Part shown: one piece after another, positions 1 to 7,228 of the stretch | Layout of the letters: the number at the start of each line of letters is the position of its first letter | Position numbering within the stretch: the stretch's first letter is position 1 | Source of the DNA: CAZIDL01 sp964537825 | Lineage (GTDB): Bacteria > Bacteroidota > Bacteroidia > Flavobacteriales_D > CAYVSK01 | Direction: 5' to 3' | Assembly: GCA_964537825.1 (NCBI GenBank) | Contig: CAZIDL010000063.1 | Coordinates: 1 to 13,814, forward strand | Length of the DNA stretch: 13,814 nt | Notes under the pieces: generated by a model | Database searches by the model: none | Told to the model about the DNA's origin: nothing | Seen by the model: only the letters and a program-made list of their open reading frames with translations | Position numbers and translations under genes: made by a program

Positions 1-887
1 TCATGTACTGTGATGCCCATCCCGTGTTCATGGACGTGGAATGGGAAAGTTTCGGAATGGATCCTGAAAAGCTCGAGGATTTCTTGAAGAACGAGTGCTA
101 TTTCGAAGGAGGACGGACTTATGACAAGAGCAGCAGAGCACCGGTAAAGGCGATGATCCCGGTCCATTTGAACGGATTCCCCACGAAGATCAAGGAACTT
201 CAGCGCATCTGTACGGCTTATAACATACAGCTCATCGAGGATGCATCGGAGAGTTTGGGGAGCGAGTGCGACGGGGAACAGACCGGGAGGTTCGGGGCTT
301 TGTCCTGCTTCAGCTTCAACGGGAACAAGATCATTACATCCGGGGGCGGAGGAATGATCGTGACCGATGACGAGAAACTCGCTGAAAGGGCCAAGCACCT
401 TAGCACAACAGCCAAATCGGACCCTGTGGAATACTACCACGACGAGGTCGGATACAATTATCGCCTGGTGAACGTGCTGGCAGCTTTAGGGCTTGCCCAA
501 CTCGAGCAATTGGACGACTTCGTAGAGACCAAGAGGAAGAACTTCGAACATTACAAGGAACTCCTTACTGACATACCGGGAGTGGAAGTCAAAGCAGAAC
601 CTGCTGGTACGCGTTCCAATTACTGGCTCTACTGTCTCGAGAGCCAAAAACCTTTCGAAATGAGCTTCGGTGATATTGCGAAGTTCTTTAGCGAAAGAAA
701 GGTCCAGATCCGACCTTTATGGCAATTGATGGACACGCTACCCATGTTCAGGGACGCCCGTTCCTACCATTGCGACAACTCGCGAAAGATCCATCAAAGG
801 GTCATCAACATTCCGTCTTCAACGAACCTGGAGTACGAGGATCAAAAGCGAGTGGCAGCAGCTGTCCGGGACTTCTTCGAGAAGTGA
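1..887 (+). CDS. LegC-like DegT/DnrJ/EryC1/StrS aminotransferase, 5' end outside window
   Basis: This is a PLP-dependent sugar aminotransferase of the DegT/DnrJ/EryC1/StrS family, which converts a keto nucleotide-sugar to the amino sugar. The reading frame is open at the left edge. The first Met in frame (position 3) lies in a region that is internal in family members, so about 90-100 N-terminal residues are missing from a normal length near 380. Counting from that Met, the PLP-lysine motif SFNGNK puts the Schiff-base Lys at 109, followed by ITSGGGGMIVT. The IEDASESLG segment at 78-86 supplies the Asp that contacts the PLP ring nitrogen. HLSTTAKSDPVEYYHDEVGYNYRL resembles the LegC/bacillosamine-type branch, which works in legionaminic-acid-like or bacillosamine pathways; the exact substrate is inferred and not visible. 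It converges with the formyltransferase-like gene, 15 bp away. No other sugar-nucleotide genes are visible on this strand, so its partners are probably to the left. Confidence 0.9.
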   Translation, partial: MYCDAHPVFMDVEWESFGMDPEKLEDFLKNECYFEGGRTYDKSSRAPVKAMIPVHLNGFPTKIKELQRICTAYNIQLIEDASESLGSECDGEQTGRFGALSCFSFNGNKIITSGGGGMIVTDDEKLAERAKHLSTTAKSDPVEYYHDEVGYNYRLVNVLAALGLAQLEQLDDFVETKRKNFEHYKELLTDIPGVEVKAEPAGTRSNYWLYCLESQKPFEMSFGDIAKFFSERKVQIRPLWQLMDTLPMFRDARSYHCDNSRKIHQRVINIPSSTNLEYEDQKRVAAAVRDFFEK

Positions 888-919
888 AAGGATCCGAAGG
901 GCTCAGCACTTCGGTCCTT
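888..919. terminator. Candidate bidirectional hairpin between convergent genes
   Basis: Arms AAGGA-t-CCGAAG (888-899) and CTTCGG-TCCTT (909-919) pair over 11 bp with one bulged T and a 9-nt loop. The hairpin lies immediately after the aminotransferase stop, and the stop codon of the minus-strand gene falls in the loop. There is no good T-tract on either strand, so termination is inferred from position and symmetry. Confidence 0.4.
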
Positions 920-2036
920 CCTTTAACTCCTTTTCGTATAACGGAAGAAACCCCTTTTCCAGGCGATCCTTCAGGACAGGATGCATGCTGTAGAAGGTGA
1001 GCCCTTCCTCCAGTACATTCTTCGATGACCTGCCTTCATGGGCCATTTTCATGCCCTTAAAGACCCTTGGAGCGCTCGAACTCCGAAATGCATTGCGAAT
1101 CCCGTGGAAATCGAGCTTATCGCAGGAAGGAGGCCATTCTGGAGGGGCAAGACAAAGGATATCCCCTTCGTCCACCCTTCGGGTTACGAAGTGCACGGTC
1201 GCACGGAGGGGAAAACCGAAAAGGACCGAGAATTCGATCGATGAACGCCCTCTCACAAAAGGCAACACCCCCCAATGATCGTTCAACAATCCTTTGGAAA
1301 AAGGTGCGATCAATCCTTCTCTTATGATGAAAGGGACCTTGTGAAAACCGATCTCAGGGGCATCGGCCTCCAGGAGCCTTCGAGCCTCCTCTCCCCCTTT
1401 ATCATCCGGAAGCCAACGATGATCCGAAAAGCCCATGAGCTTGCTGATCCATGAGAGCAAAGGGGTATGCCCGGCTATCCATCGTATCGCTTTGTTCGGA
1501 TGATACGAAGAGAGGTAAAGGACCGGTGCAGATCCGGCTTTTTCCAGAAGCCCCTTCAACTCCCTCAGCTTATGAGGAGTTCCGATGAGCGCAACCCTGG
1601 TCCCTTTGGGAAGATCAGCCGGGGGCTCTTCACCCCCTTCGAGTTCCCGGATCCTTTCGAGCACCCTGTCGCGAGCCATCAAAGGAAAGGGGTGGAATCC
1701 TTGCTTCTGGATCAGCCCCTCGAAATACGTTCTGGCGCGATCCCGATAGGCCGCCCCACCCTCCTCAGTGAACCAAAGCAGTTCGTTGTAGCAACGCGGG
1801 TCATTGGAGGACAAATAAGCCTTGCAAAGGGAATCCCGAATGCGATCGAGGGATTTCCGATCGAAACGCTCTCCCCGAAGCTTCCGCAAAGCGAAGAGCC
1901 CGCTTTCATGATGCGGATCCCCAGGAGAGAATGCCAACGCTTCCTCTTCGATCCTTTCGAGAAAAGCGAAGCGCTGGAAGGGGTCGTGCTGCTCATCCCC
2001 CTGGTGGATCAAGCGCTGTCCTTTGGATCCGTCCAT
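903..2036 (-). CDS. Formyltransferase-fold protein with unrecognised N-terminal region
   Basis: The product is 377 aa. The C-terminal half resembles the catalytic domain of GART/methionyl-tRNA/sugar formyltransferases, which move a formyl group from N10-formyl-tetrahydrofolate to an amine. Residues 145-155 (KGTRVALIGTP) look like the first strand and loop of the Rossmann-like fold. LLNDHWGVLPFVRG at 251-263 matches the family NxHxxxLPxxRG motif (Asn252, His254), and ATVHFVTRRVDEGDIL at 279-294 matches TvHxvxxxvDxGxIl with the catalytic Asp289, so the Asn-His-Asp triad is intact. Residues 1-140 are charged, helix-rich and not recognised. The acceptor is unknown; a sugar amine is plausible given the adjacent deacetylase-like gene. 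The chosen ATG overlaps the upstream gene by 28 bp, which suggests translational coupling, but a start a little further in cannot be excluded. It appears to be the last gene of the carB run. Confidence 0.65.
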   Translation of the reverse strand: MDGSKGQRLIHQGDEQHDPFQRFAFLERIEEEALAFSPGDPHHESGLFALRKLRGERFDRKSLDRIRDSLCKAYLSSNDPRCYNELLWFTEEGGAAYRDRARTYFEGLIQKQGFHPFPLMARDRVLERIRELEGGEEPPADLPKGTRVALIGTPHKLRELKGLLEKAGSAPVLYLSSYHPNKAIRWIAGHTPLLSWISKLMGFSDHRWLPDDKGGEEARRLLEADAPEIGFHKVPFIIREGLIAPFSKGLLNDHWGVLPFVRGRSSIEFSVLFGFPLRATVHFVTRRVDEGDILCLAPPEWPPSCDKLDFHGIRNAFRSSSAPRVFKGMKMAHEGRSSKNVLEEGLTFYSMHPVLKDRLEKGFLPLYEKELKEGPKC

Positions 2037-3103
2037 GGGCGAGCATACGTCTCATAATATGTAGTAAGGTCCATGAAGGTCACGCGATCGGAATATCGCT
2101 TTCGTACATGTTCCAAAAAACGTGAAATATCCCGGTAATATCCATGGAAGGATTTCGTATGACTTTCTATCACGATAGGGAACGGCCTTTCCTCGAACTT
2201 CTCCGAACGTCTTAGGATCCGTTCAAATCCCTCCCTCATAAAGGCGAAAGGGACCTCCCCGATCTTGAGATGAGCAAGGTAAGGGTGAAATGAGGATCTG
2301 AACTTGGAACGTTCTTTCAAAGGACTGTTCGCAAGGATCTCTGCAGGTGCTGATGCCGTTCCCCACTCTTCGCCCCCCTTATCGGGCATGAGTTTGCGCC
2401 TGATGGCCCTCACAGCCAATCGCAGATTCACTTTTATTCCCGGTGCATATGGTTGTAAGGGGAGTGCGATGATCCCTTCGTTCTCCCCTTTCTTTCGTAT
2501 ATCAGCTTTGTCCGGATAATAGGGCAGGTAAGGTTCTTCCATACCCCTATAGTCCACGTTGTTATCGGGGATCCACAAGCCATCACGCATTCCAAGGAGT
2601 AGCCGTATTCCCTCTTCCTTCAGGGTATCGAGCAGATGATGAGATGGCTGCAAACCCCACGATCCTCCTTTGAAAGCGATGGGCCCCTTAACCCCGAACG
2701 CTTCTTTCAAATAGCGCACGCCCTTTTGGATGAGCTCTTTTTGGGCCGAAGGGTCGTAATTTCCGATGTTCCAATCTTCTCCCAAATGGAAAAAGCCATC
2801 CTTATAAACTGCATTCCACCATTGGGGATGAAGATGAAGTTGGACGTCGAATCCGCGGTCCACCATGCTATGTACGGTCTCTTCCCAGAACCGATGCTGC
2901 AGCTGATGATCCCTCGATAGCCCTTCGGTATCCCTATAAGCGATCCCCTGCGCTGTCTCCACCATGAAGCTCATCGGGATCTCCAACTCTTCACAGGTGC
3001 GCATCAGGAATTGGGCAGGGAGGTACTGATGGGAGGCGACGTTACCGAGACCATTGCCCTTCAGCTCCCAGTCATCCTCCAATAGAACGATGAAATCCTT
3101 CAT
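2009..3103 (-). CDS. NodB-like polysaccharide deacetylase-family protein
   Basis: The product is 364 aa with no signal peptide, so it is probably cytoplasmic. It has the layout of a NodB-like (beta/alpha)7-barrel deacetylase. LLEDDWE at 7-13 supplies the Asp pair (Asp10, Asp11), GFDVQLHLHPQWW at 84-96 gives the His90-x-His92-Pro metal motif, and AFKGGSWGLQPS at 143-154 corresponds to the (F)RxGxWG motif 3 of this family, with Lys in place of the usual Arg. VIESHTKSF at 311-319 gives a late conserved His (His315). The family removes acetyl groups from N-acetylated sugars using a divalent metal. The substrate is unknown, and the Lys substitution and cytoplasmic location leave room for a different carbohydrate chemistry. 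It lies 15 bp after the DUF4834-like gene and overlaps the formyltransferase-like gene by 28 bp. A deacetylase that exposes an amine beside a formyltransferase that would acylate one is a suggestive pair. Confidence 0.65.
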   Translation of the reverse strand: MKDFIVLLEDDWELKGNGLGNVASHQYLPAQFLMRTCEELEIPMSFMVETAQGIAYRDTEGLSRDHQLQHRFWEETVHSMVDRGFDVQLHLHPQWWNAVYKDGFFHLGEDWNIGNYDPSAQKELIQKGVRYLKEAFGVKGPIAFKGGSWGLQPSHHLLDTLKEEGIRLLLGMRDGLWIPDNNVDYRGMEEPYLPYYPDKADIRKKGENEGIIALPLQPYAPGIKVNLRLAVRAIRRKLMPDKGGEEWGTASAPAEILANSPLKERSKFRSSFHPYLAHLKIGEVPFAFMREGFERILRRSEKFEERPFPIVIESHTKSFHGYYRDISRFLEHVRKRYSDRVTFMDLTTYYETYARPWTDPKDSA

Positions 3104-3118
3104 GCGGAATGGAAAAGC

Positions 3119-3406
3119 TCAGTCCACCTCTTCGAAATCCACATAATCACCCCCTTCTGAATGGTGGTCTTCTTCATCTTTCTTTCGATTCCCATACTCC
3201 ACCGTCACATCCCCGAACTGCTTTTTCTTTTTCCCTCCTTTCCTTTCGCCCGAAGAAGCTTGTCCCTCGAACTGATCACGCATCTTCTGTTGCATCTTCC
3301 GCATTCCAGCCTTAACGGCCCAACGTGCCAGAAGGCGCAAGAGCGTGATCACCAGCACGATGATCAAAATGGTCTTGAGAACGCCGATCACGCTTGCTTC
3401 GATCAT
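3119..3406 (-). CDS. DUF4834-like small membrane protein
   Basis: The product is 95 aa and resembles the Bacteroidota DUF4834 family of unknown function. One N-terminal membrane segment covers about residues 6-24 (rich in Ile, Leu and Val), followed by a basic amphipathic stretch (MRKMQQKMRDQF) and a Lys-rich linker. The short conserved block FGDVTVEYG at 64-72 and the acidic tail ending YVDFEEVD are what I recognise from the family. The membrane segment near the N terminus with a charged tail suggests a tail facing the cytoplasm. The start ATG lies only 4 nt after the carB stop codon, so the two are almost certainly co-transcribed. No function can be assigned. Confidence 0.75.
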   Translation of the reverse strand: MIEASVIGVLKTILIIVLVITLLRLLARWAVKAGMRKMQQKMRDQFEGQASSGERKGGKKKKQFGDVTVEYGNRKKDEEDHHSEGGDYVDFEEVD

Positions 3407-3410
3407 TGGA

Positions 3411-6227
3411 TCAACGGCTCAAATAGAGGTTCCGTTCGGAATAGACCTCCCGGAAGAAGGGATCGGTCAGATCCTCGATGAAACGGATCGCCTCGCCGGT
3501 GGATTTCATTTCAGGTCCCAATTCCTTGTTCACGTTAGGGAATTTGCTGAAAGAGTGGACGGGGATCTTGATGGCATACCCCTGCTCGTCAGGTTTGAAG
3601 TCAAAGTCCTTCACTTTCTTCTCCCCTAACATCACTTTCGTGGCATAGTTCACATACGGCTCGTCATAAGCCTTGGCGATAAAGGGTACGGTCCGGGAGG
3701 CTCGCGGGTTGGCTTCGATCACATAGACCACCTCGTCCTTGATCGCGAACTGGATGTTCAATAGTCCGACCGTTTCCAACTCAACCGCCACTTTCTGGGT
3801 GATGTCCTCGATCTGCCTTTTCACATTGTCCGAAAGGTCGAAGGCCGGAAGGACCGCGTAAGAGTCCCCGGAATGGATCCCGGCGGGCTCGATGTGCTCC
3901 ATCCTTCCGATGATATAGGTCTCTTCGCCATCCGATATCGCATCGACCTCCGCTTCGATCGCATCCCCGAGGAACTGGTCGAGCAGGATCTTGTTATCGG
4001 GCATGTAGCTCAAAATATCGACCACATGACGCTCAAGCTCTTCCTCGTTGATCACGATCTTCATCTTCTGTCCACCCAGCACGTAAGAGGGGCGGACGAG
4101 GATCGGGAAACCGAGTTCTTTGGCGAGATCGAGAGCCTGGTCCGCAGTTTCTACCACCCCGTACTTGGGATAGGGGATGTTGTTCTTTTTGAGGAGGTTG
4201 GAGAAACTTCCCCGATCCTCAGCTAAGTCCAGGGCTTTGTAATTCGTCCCGATGATCGGGACCCCGTACCGGTGCAGTTTCTCAGCAAGCTTGAGCGCAG
4301 TCTGACCTCCGAGCTGCACGATCACTCCTTCCGGCTTTTCGTGCTTGATGATATCGTAGATGTGCTCCCAAAAAACCGGTTCGAAATAGAGCTTGTCGGC
4401 CGTATCGAAATCGGTCGAGACCGTTTCCGGGTTGCAATTGATCATGATCGTTTCGTAGCCACTCTCCTTTGCTGCCAGAACACCGTGGACGCAGCAATAA
4501 TCGAACTCGATCCCCTGACCGATCCGATTGGGACCGCTACCCAGCACCACGATCTTCTTCCTGTCCGAGGGAAGGGATTCGGTCTCGTCCTCGAAGCTGG
4601 AATAGTAATAAGGGGTTTCCGCTTCGAATTCAGCCGCACAGGTATCGACGAGTTTATACACCCGATCGAAGCCCAACTCGCAGCGCTTCTCGTGGATCTC
4701 GCTTTCCAGGCAGCTCACGAGATGAGCGATCTGACGGTCCGCATACCCTTTTTGCTTAGCCTGGTAAAGAAGTTCTTTGGGGAGGCTGTTCCGGTCGTGA
4801 TATGCGATCTCCTCTTCGAGTCGGATGAGTTCTTCGATCTGATGGAGGAACCAGGGATCGATGCCGGTCTTTTCGTGGATCGTGCGGAGCGGGATCCCGA
4901 GTTTTATAGCGTCGTAGATGTGGAATAACCGGTCCGAGCTCGGATGCTCGAGGCTGTAATGGATCCGGTCCTGGTCCGTGAGCTCCTTGGCATCCGCCCC
5001 GAGCCCATTGCGATTGATCTCGAGCGATTGACAAGCCTTTTGGAGGGCTTCCTGAAAGGAGCGACCGATCCCCATCACCTCCCCCACGGCTTTCATCTGC
5101 ATGCCGAGTTCAGGATCCGCTCCATGGAACTTCTCGAAATTCCATCGGGGGATCTTCACGATCACGTAATCGAGCGTTGGTTCAAAGAAAGCCGACGTGT
5201 TTCCCGTTATCTGGTTCTTCAGCTCGTCGAGCCGATAGCCGAGGGCCAGTTTGGCCGCGATCTTGGCGATGGGGTAGCCCGTGGCCTTTGAGGCCAGGGC
5301 TGAGGAACGCGAAACGCGCGGGTTGATCTCCACCCCGAGGATCTCTTCGTTCTCGTCGGGGCTGACCGCGAACTGAACGTTGCATCCTCCCGAGAAATCC
5401 CCGATGGAACGCATCATGCGGATCGCCATGTCCCGCATGCGTTGGTAGGTCTTGTCCGAAAGCGTCATCGTGGGCGCAACGGTAATGGAATCCCCTGTAT
5501 GGACACCCATCGGATCCATGTTCTCGATAGAACAGATAATGGCGATGTTGTCGTCCTTATCGCGGAGCAGCTCGAGCTCGTACTCGTTCCATCCGAGCAC
5601 GGCCTTATCGATCATCACCTCGTGGATCGGGGACATGTGAAGCCCTCGGGTGAGTTGATCCTCGAACTCTTTCTGATCGAGAACGAAGGAGGCGCCGGAG
5701 CCTCCTAGGGTGTAGCTGGCCCGGATGCAAAGGGGGAACCCGAACTCCTGGGCCACTTCTTTACCTTCGAGGAAAGAGCGGGCCGTGCGGGAAGGAGCGG
5801 TCCCGACACCGATCCGTTCCATAAGACTCCGGAACTCTTCCCGATTCTCCGTGATGTTGATGGCATCGATGTCCACCCCGATCATCCGAACCCCGTACTT
5901 TTCCCATAGGCCTTCCTCCTGACACTCGATCGCAAGATTGAGCGCGGTCTGTCCTCCCATGGTGGGGAGGACCACATCGATGTCCCGCTCCTCCAGGATC
6001 TCGCGAATGGAATCGGTGGTGAGGGAACGGAGGTAGACGTTGTCCGCCACCACATTGTCAGTCATGATCGTAGCTGGGTTGGAATTGATCAGGGTCACTT
6101 CCACCCCTTCTTCACGGAGGGAACGAGAGGCTTGCGAACCGGAATAATCGAACTCACAAGCTTGTCCGATGACGATCGGTCCGCTACCGATAATGAGGAC
6201 GGACCGAATGGAGGTATCTTTGGGCAT
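3411..6227 (-). CDS. carB: Carbamoyl-phosphate synthase large subunit, without MGS-like allosteric domain
   Basis: CarB uses ammonia delivered by the small subunit CarA, bicarbonate and two ATP to make carbamoyl phosphate for pyrimidine and arginine synthesis. Both halves are clear. The N-terminal carboxyphosphate half opens with LIIGSGPIVIGQACEFDYSG (11-30), has IRASYTLGGSG at 168-178 and ends its ATP-grasp with EINPRVSRSSALASKATGYP around 300-319. A linker or oligomerisation region covers about 400-550. The carbamoyl-phosphate half repeats the pattern with VLGSGPNRIGQGIEFDYCCVH (561-581), VRPSYVLGGQ (711-720) and EANPRASRTVPFIAK (838-852). The protein ends at residue 938 soon after FPNVNKELGPEMKSTGE; E. 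coli CarB continues for about 140 more residues as the MGS-like domain that binds UMP and ornithine. I recall about 950-aa CarB proteins as normal in Flavobacteriia, so this is probably lineage-typical and not a truncation. No carA lies in the window. Confidence 0.97.
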   Translation of the reverse strand: MPKDTSIRSVLIIGSGPIVIGQACEFDYSGSQASRSLREEGVEVTLINSNPATIMTDNVVADNVYLRSLTTDSIREILEERDIDVVLPTMGGQTALNLAIECQEEGLWEKYGVRMIGVDIDAINITENREEFRSLMERIGVGTAPSRTARSFLEGKEVAQEFGFPLCIRASYTLGGSGASFVLDQKEFEDQLTRGLHMSPIHEVMIDKAVLGWNEYELELLRDKDDNIAIICSIENMDPMGVHTGDSITVAPTMTLSDKTYQRMRDMAIRMMRSIGDFSGGCNVQFAVSPDENEEILGVEINPRVSRSSALASKATGYPIAKIAAKLALGYRLDELKNQITGNTSAFFEPTLDYVIVKIPRWNFEKFHGADPELGMQMKAVGEVMGIGRSFQEALQKACQSLEINRNGLGADAKELTDQDRIHYSLEHPSSDRLFHIYDAIKLGIPLRTIHEKTGIDPWFLHQIEELIRLEEEIAYHDRNSLPKELLYQAKQKGYADRQIAHLVSCLESEIHEKRCELGFDRVYKLVDTCAAEFEAETPYYYSSFEDETESLPSDRKKIVVLGSGPNRIGQGIEFDYCCVHGVLAAKESGYETIMINCNPETVSTDFDTADKLYFEPVFWEHIYDIIKHEKPEGVIVQLGGQTALKLAEKLHRYGVPIIGTNYKALDLAEDRGSFSNLLKKNNIPYPKYGVVETADQALDLAKELGFPILVRPSYVLGGQKMKIVINEEELERHVVDILSYMPDNKILLDQFLGDAIEAEVDAISDGEETYIIGRMEHIEPAGIHSGDSYAVLPAFDLSDNVKRQIEDITQKVAVELETVGLLNIQFAIKDEVVYVIEANPRASRTVPFIAKAYDEPYVNYATKVMLGEKKVKDFDFKPDEQGYAIKIPVHSFSKFPNVNKELGPEMKSTGEAIRFIEDLTDPFFREVYSERNLYLSR

Positions 6228-6251
6228 TCCTTGAACGATGGCTTTCGAGGG

Positions 6252-6270
6252 AAGCTTCGGAGCGAAGCTT
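6252..6270. promoter_or_regulatory. Perfect 8-bp hairpin in carB leader
   Basis: AAGCTTCG-GAG-CGAAGCTT is a perfect inverted repeat in the 57-bp gap between divergent carB and the hydrolase gene. On the minus strand it begins 3 nt after the TAAATTCG octamer, so it would form at the very 5' end of the carB transcript. It also lies 15 bp before the hydrolase ATG on the plus strand, where AAGCTTCG itself differs by one base from TAnnTTCG. It could be a 5' stabilising hairpin or an operator. Confidence 0.45.
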
Positions 6271-6273
6271 TCG

Positions 6274-6281
6274 CGAATTTA
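6274..6281 (-). promoter_or_regulatory. Candidate -7 element (TAAATTCG) for carB run
   Basis: TAAATTCG on the minus strand matches the Bacteroidota -7 consensus TAnnTTTG at five of six fixed bases and ends 46 nt before the carB ATG. A TTTC tetramer lies 21 nt further upstream (6303-6306), a weak match to the -33 TTTG. The same octamer recurs before two other transcription units in this window. The promoter would overlap the start of the divergent hydrolase gene. Confidence 0.5.
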
Positions 6282-6284
6282 GCA

Positions 6285-7184
6285 ATGTCGAGCGAACTGA
6301 ATGAAAGTGAAACCCCCCTTGTGACGGGAGGTCCCGGAAAGGTCTACGAGATCTTTGAACACGCCCCCTATGCCCTCGAATACATCCGTTTTGGAGAGGG
6401 AGCTTATCCCCTGATCTGCTTTCACGGTTACGGACGAAAAGCCGAGGACTTTGCTTTCCTGCTCCCCCACCTGCGCTCGGACGTCACGCTTTACTGTTTC
6501 AACCTCTTCGGACATGGCAGGAGCCATTATCCCGAAGACCGGATCGAACGAAGTTCGATCAGCAAGTCTGAATGGGCAGATATCTTCGAAACATTCCTGG
6601 ACGCGATCGGAGCTGAGAAAGCCTTTATCGCAGGTTATAGCCTTGGGGGGAAAACGGCCCTCTGCCTGATGGAAAAGCTCCCTGAACGGATAGAGGGCGT
6701 CATGCTTTTCGCTCCGGACGGGATGCAGGGTTTTCCCTGGTACAAATGGGCTTCACGGATCCCTCCGGTCCGAAGGCTCATCAAAAGACAGGTCCGAAGG
6801 CCATCCCTTCTCTTCGCTACGGTCCGGATCCTTTATAAGCTCGGCTTCATCAAGCTACGGGTCAAAAGCTTTCTCGAACAGCATACCCGGACCGGCACGC
6901 AGCGCAAAGCCGTTTATAAGATCTGGTCCATGCATCGCGACCTGAATCCCCATATTTCACATATTCTTCGAAATATCCAAAGGTATTCCATCGAAACGCA
7001 CATGATCCTGGGACGCTACGACCCGGTCATCCGACCCGAGCGGGTCGATCGGGCCGGCATGAGGGATGAGCGCCAAATTCATGAACATATCGTTCCCAAA
7101 GGACATCTCCTTCTGGATAGTGATTCCATAACTGCCTTGAAAGGTGGTAATGGGAAGAACATCTTATCCAGGATCCTTTCATAA
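6285..7184 (+). CDS. Alpha/beta-hydrolase fold protein
   Basis: The 299-aa product is a cytoplasmic alpha/beta hydrolase. The oxyanion-hole motif HGYG is at 47-50, the nucleophile elbow GYSLGG puts the catalytic Ser at 119, Asp246 sits in LGRYDPVIRPERV and His274 in VPKGHLLL, so the triad is complete. NLFGHGRS at 73-80 is a further typical loop. A cap-like insertion of about 70 residues (150-220), basic and aromatic, follows the Ser strand. The substrate (an ester, thioester or similar) cannot be deduced. The frame is open upstream to position 6132, but that extension lies inside carB on the other strand and has no family resemblance, so I chose the ATG at 6285 just outside carB. It is divergent from carB, and its stop is 44 bp before the histidine kinase start. 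Confidence 0.88.
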   Translation: MSSELNESETPLVTGGPGKVYEIFEHAPYALEYIRFGEGAYPLICFHGYGRKAEDFAFLLPHLRSDVTLYCFNLFGHGRSHYPEDRIERSSISKSEWADIFETFLDAIGAEKAFIAGYSLGGKTALCLMEKLPERIEGVMLFAPDGMQGFPWYKWASRIPPVRRLIKRQVRRPSLLFATVRILYKLGFIKLRVKSFLEQHTRTGTQRKAVYKIWSMHRDLNPHISHILRNIQRYSIETHMILGRYDPVIRPERVDRAGMRDERQIHEHIVPKGHLLLDSDSITALKGGNGKNILSRILS

Positions 7185-7187
7185 CTT

Positions 7188-7195
7188 TATTTTCG
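7188..7195 (+). promoter_or_regulatory. Candidate -7 element (TATTTTCG) for histidine kinase gene
   Basis: TATTTTCG fits TAnnTTCG and lies 33 nt before the TTG start of the kinase, just after the hydrolase stop codon. No -33 TTTG is visible at the usual spacing. The octamer overlaps the left arm of an inverted repeat (7190-7219). Confidence 0.35.
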
Positions 7196-7219
7196 ATAAT
7201 CTCATTTTTTGCTCGAAAA
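7190..7219. repeat. Inverted repeat over histidine kinase promoter region
   Basis: TTTTCGA (7190-7196) and TCGAAAA (7213-7219) are perfect 7-bp inverted arms separated by an AT-rich 16-nt spacer. The left arm overlaps the candidate -7 element, and the right arm ends 9 nt before the start codon. It has the shape of a dimeric-protein operator or a leader hairpin; no regulator is identifiable. Confidence 0.35.
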
Positions 7220-7228
7220 CACCCTGTT

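Noticed and set aside
1467..2057. 196-codon plus-strand frame opposite the formyltransferase-like gene
   Set aside because: Low-complexity Pro/Arg/Ser composition and no recognisable motif; the minus-strand frame carries the catalytic triad.
4272..4928. 218-codon plus-strand open frame inside carB
   Set aside because: It is the antisense shadow of a well-conserved gene, as are the other plus-strand frames across 3411-6227.
6132..6284. N-terminal extension of the alpha/beta hydrolase to an upstream ATG
   Set aside because: The extra 51 codons lie inside carB on the opposite strand and in the carB leader, and show no hydrolase-like sequence.
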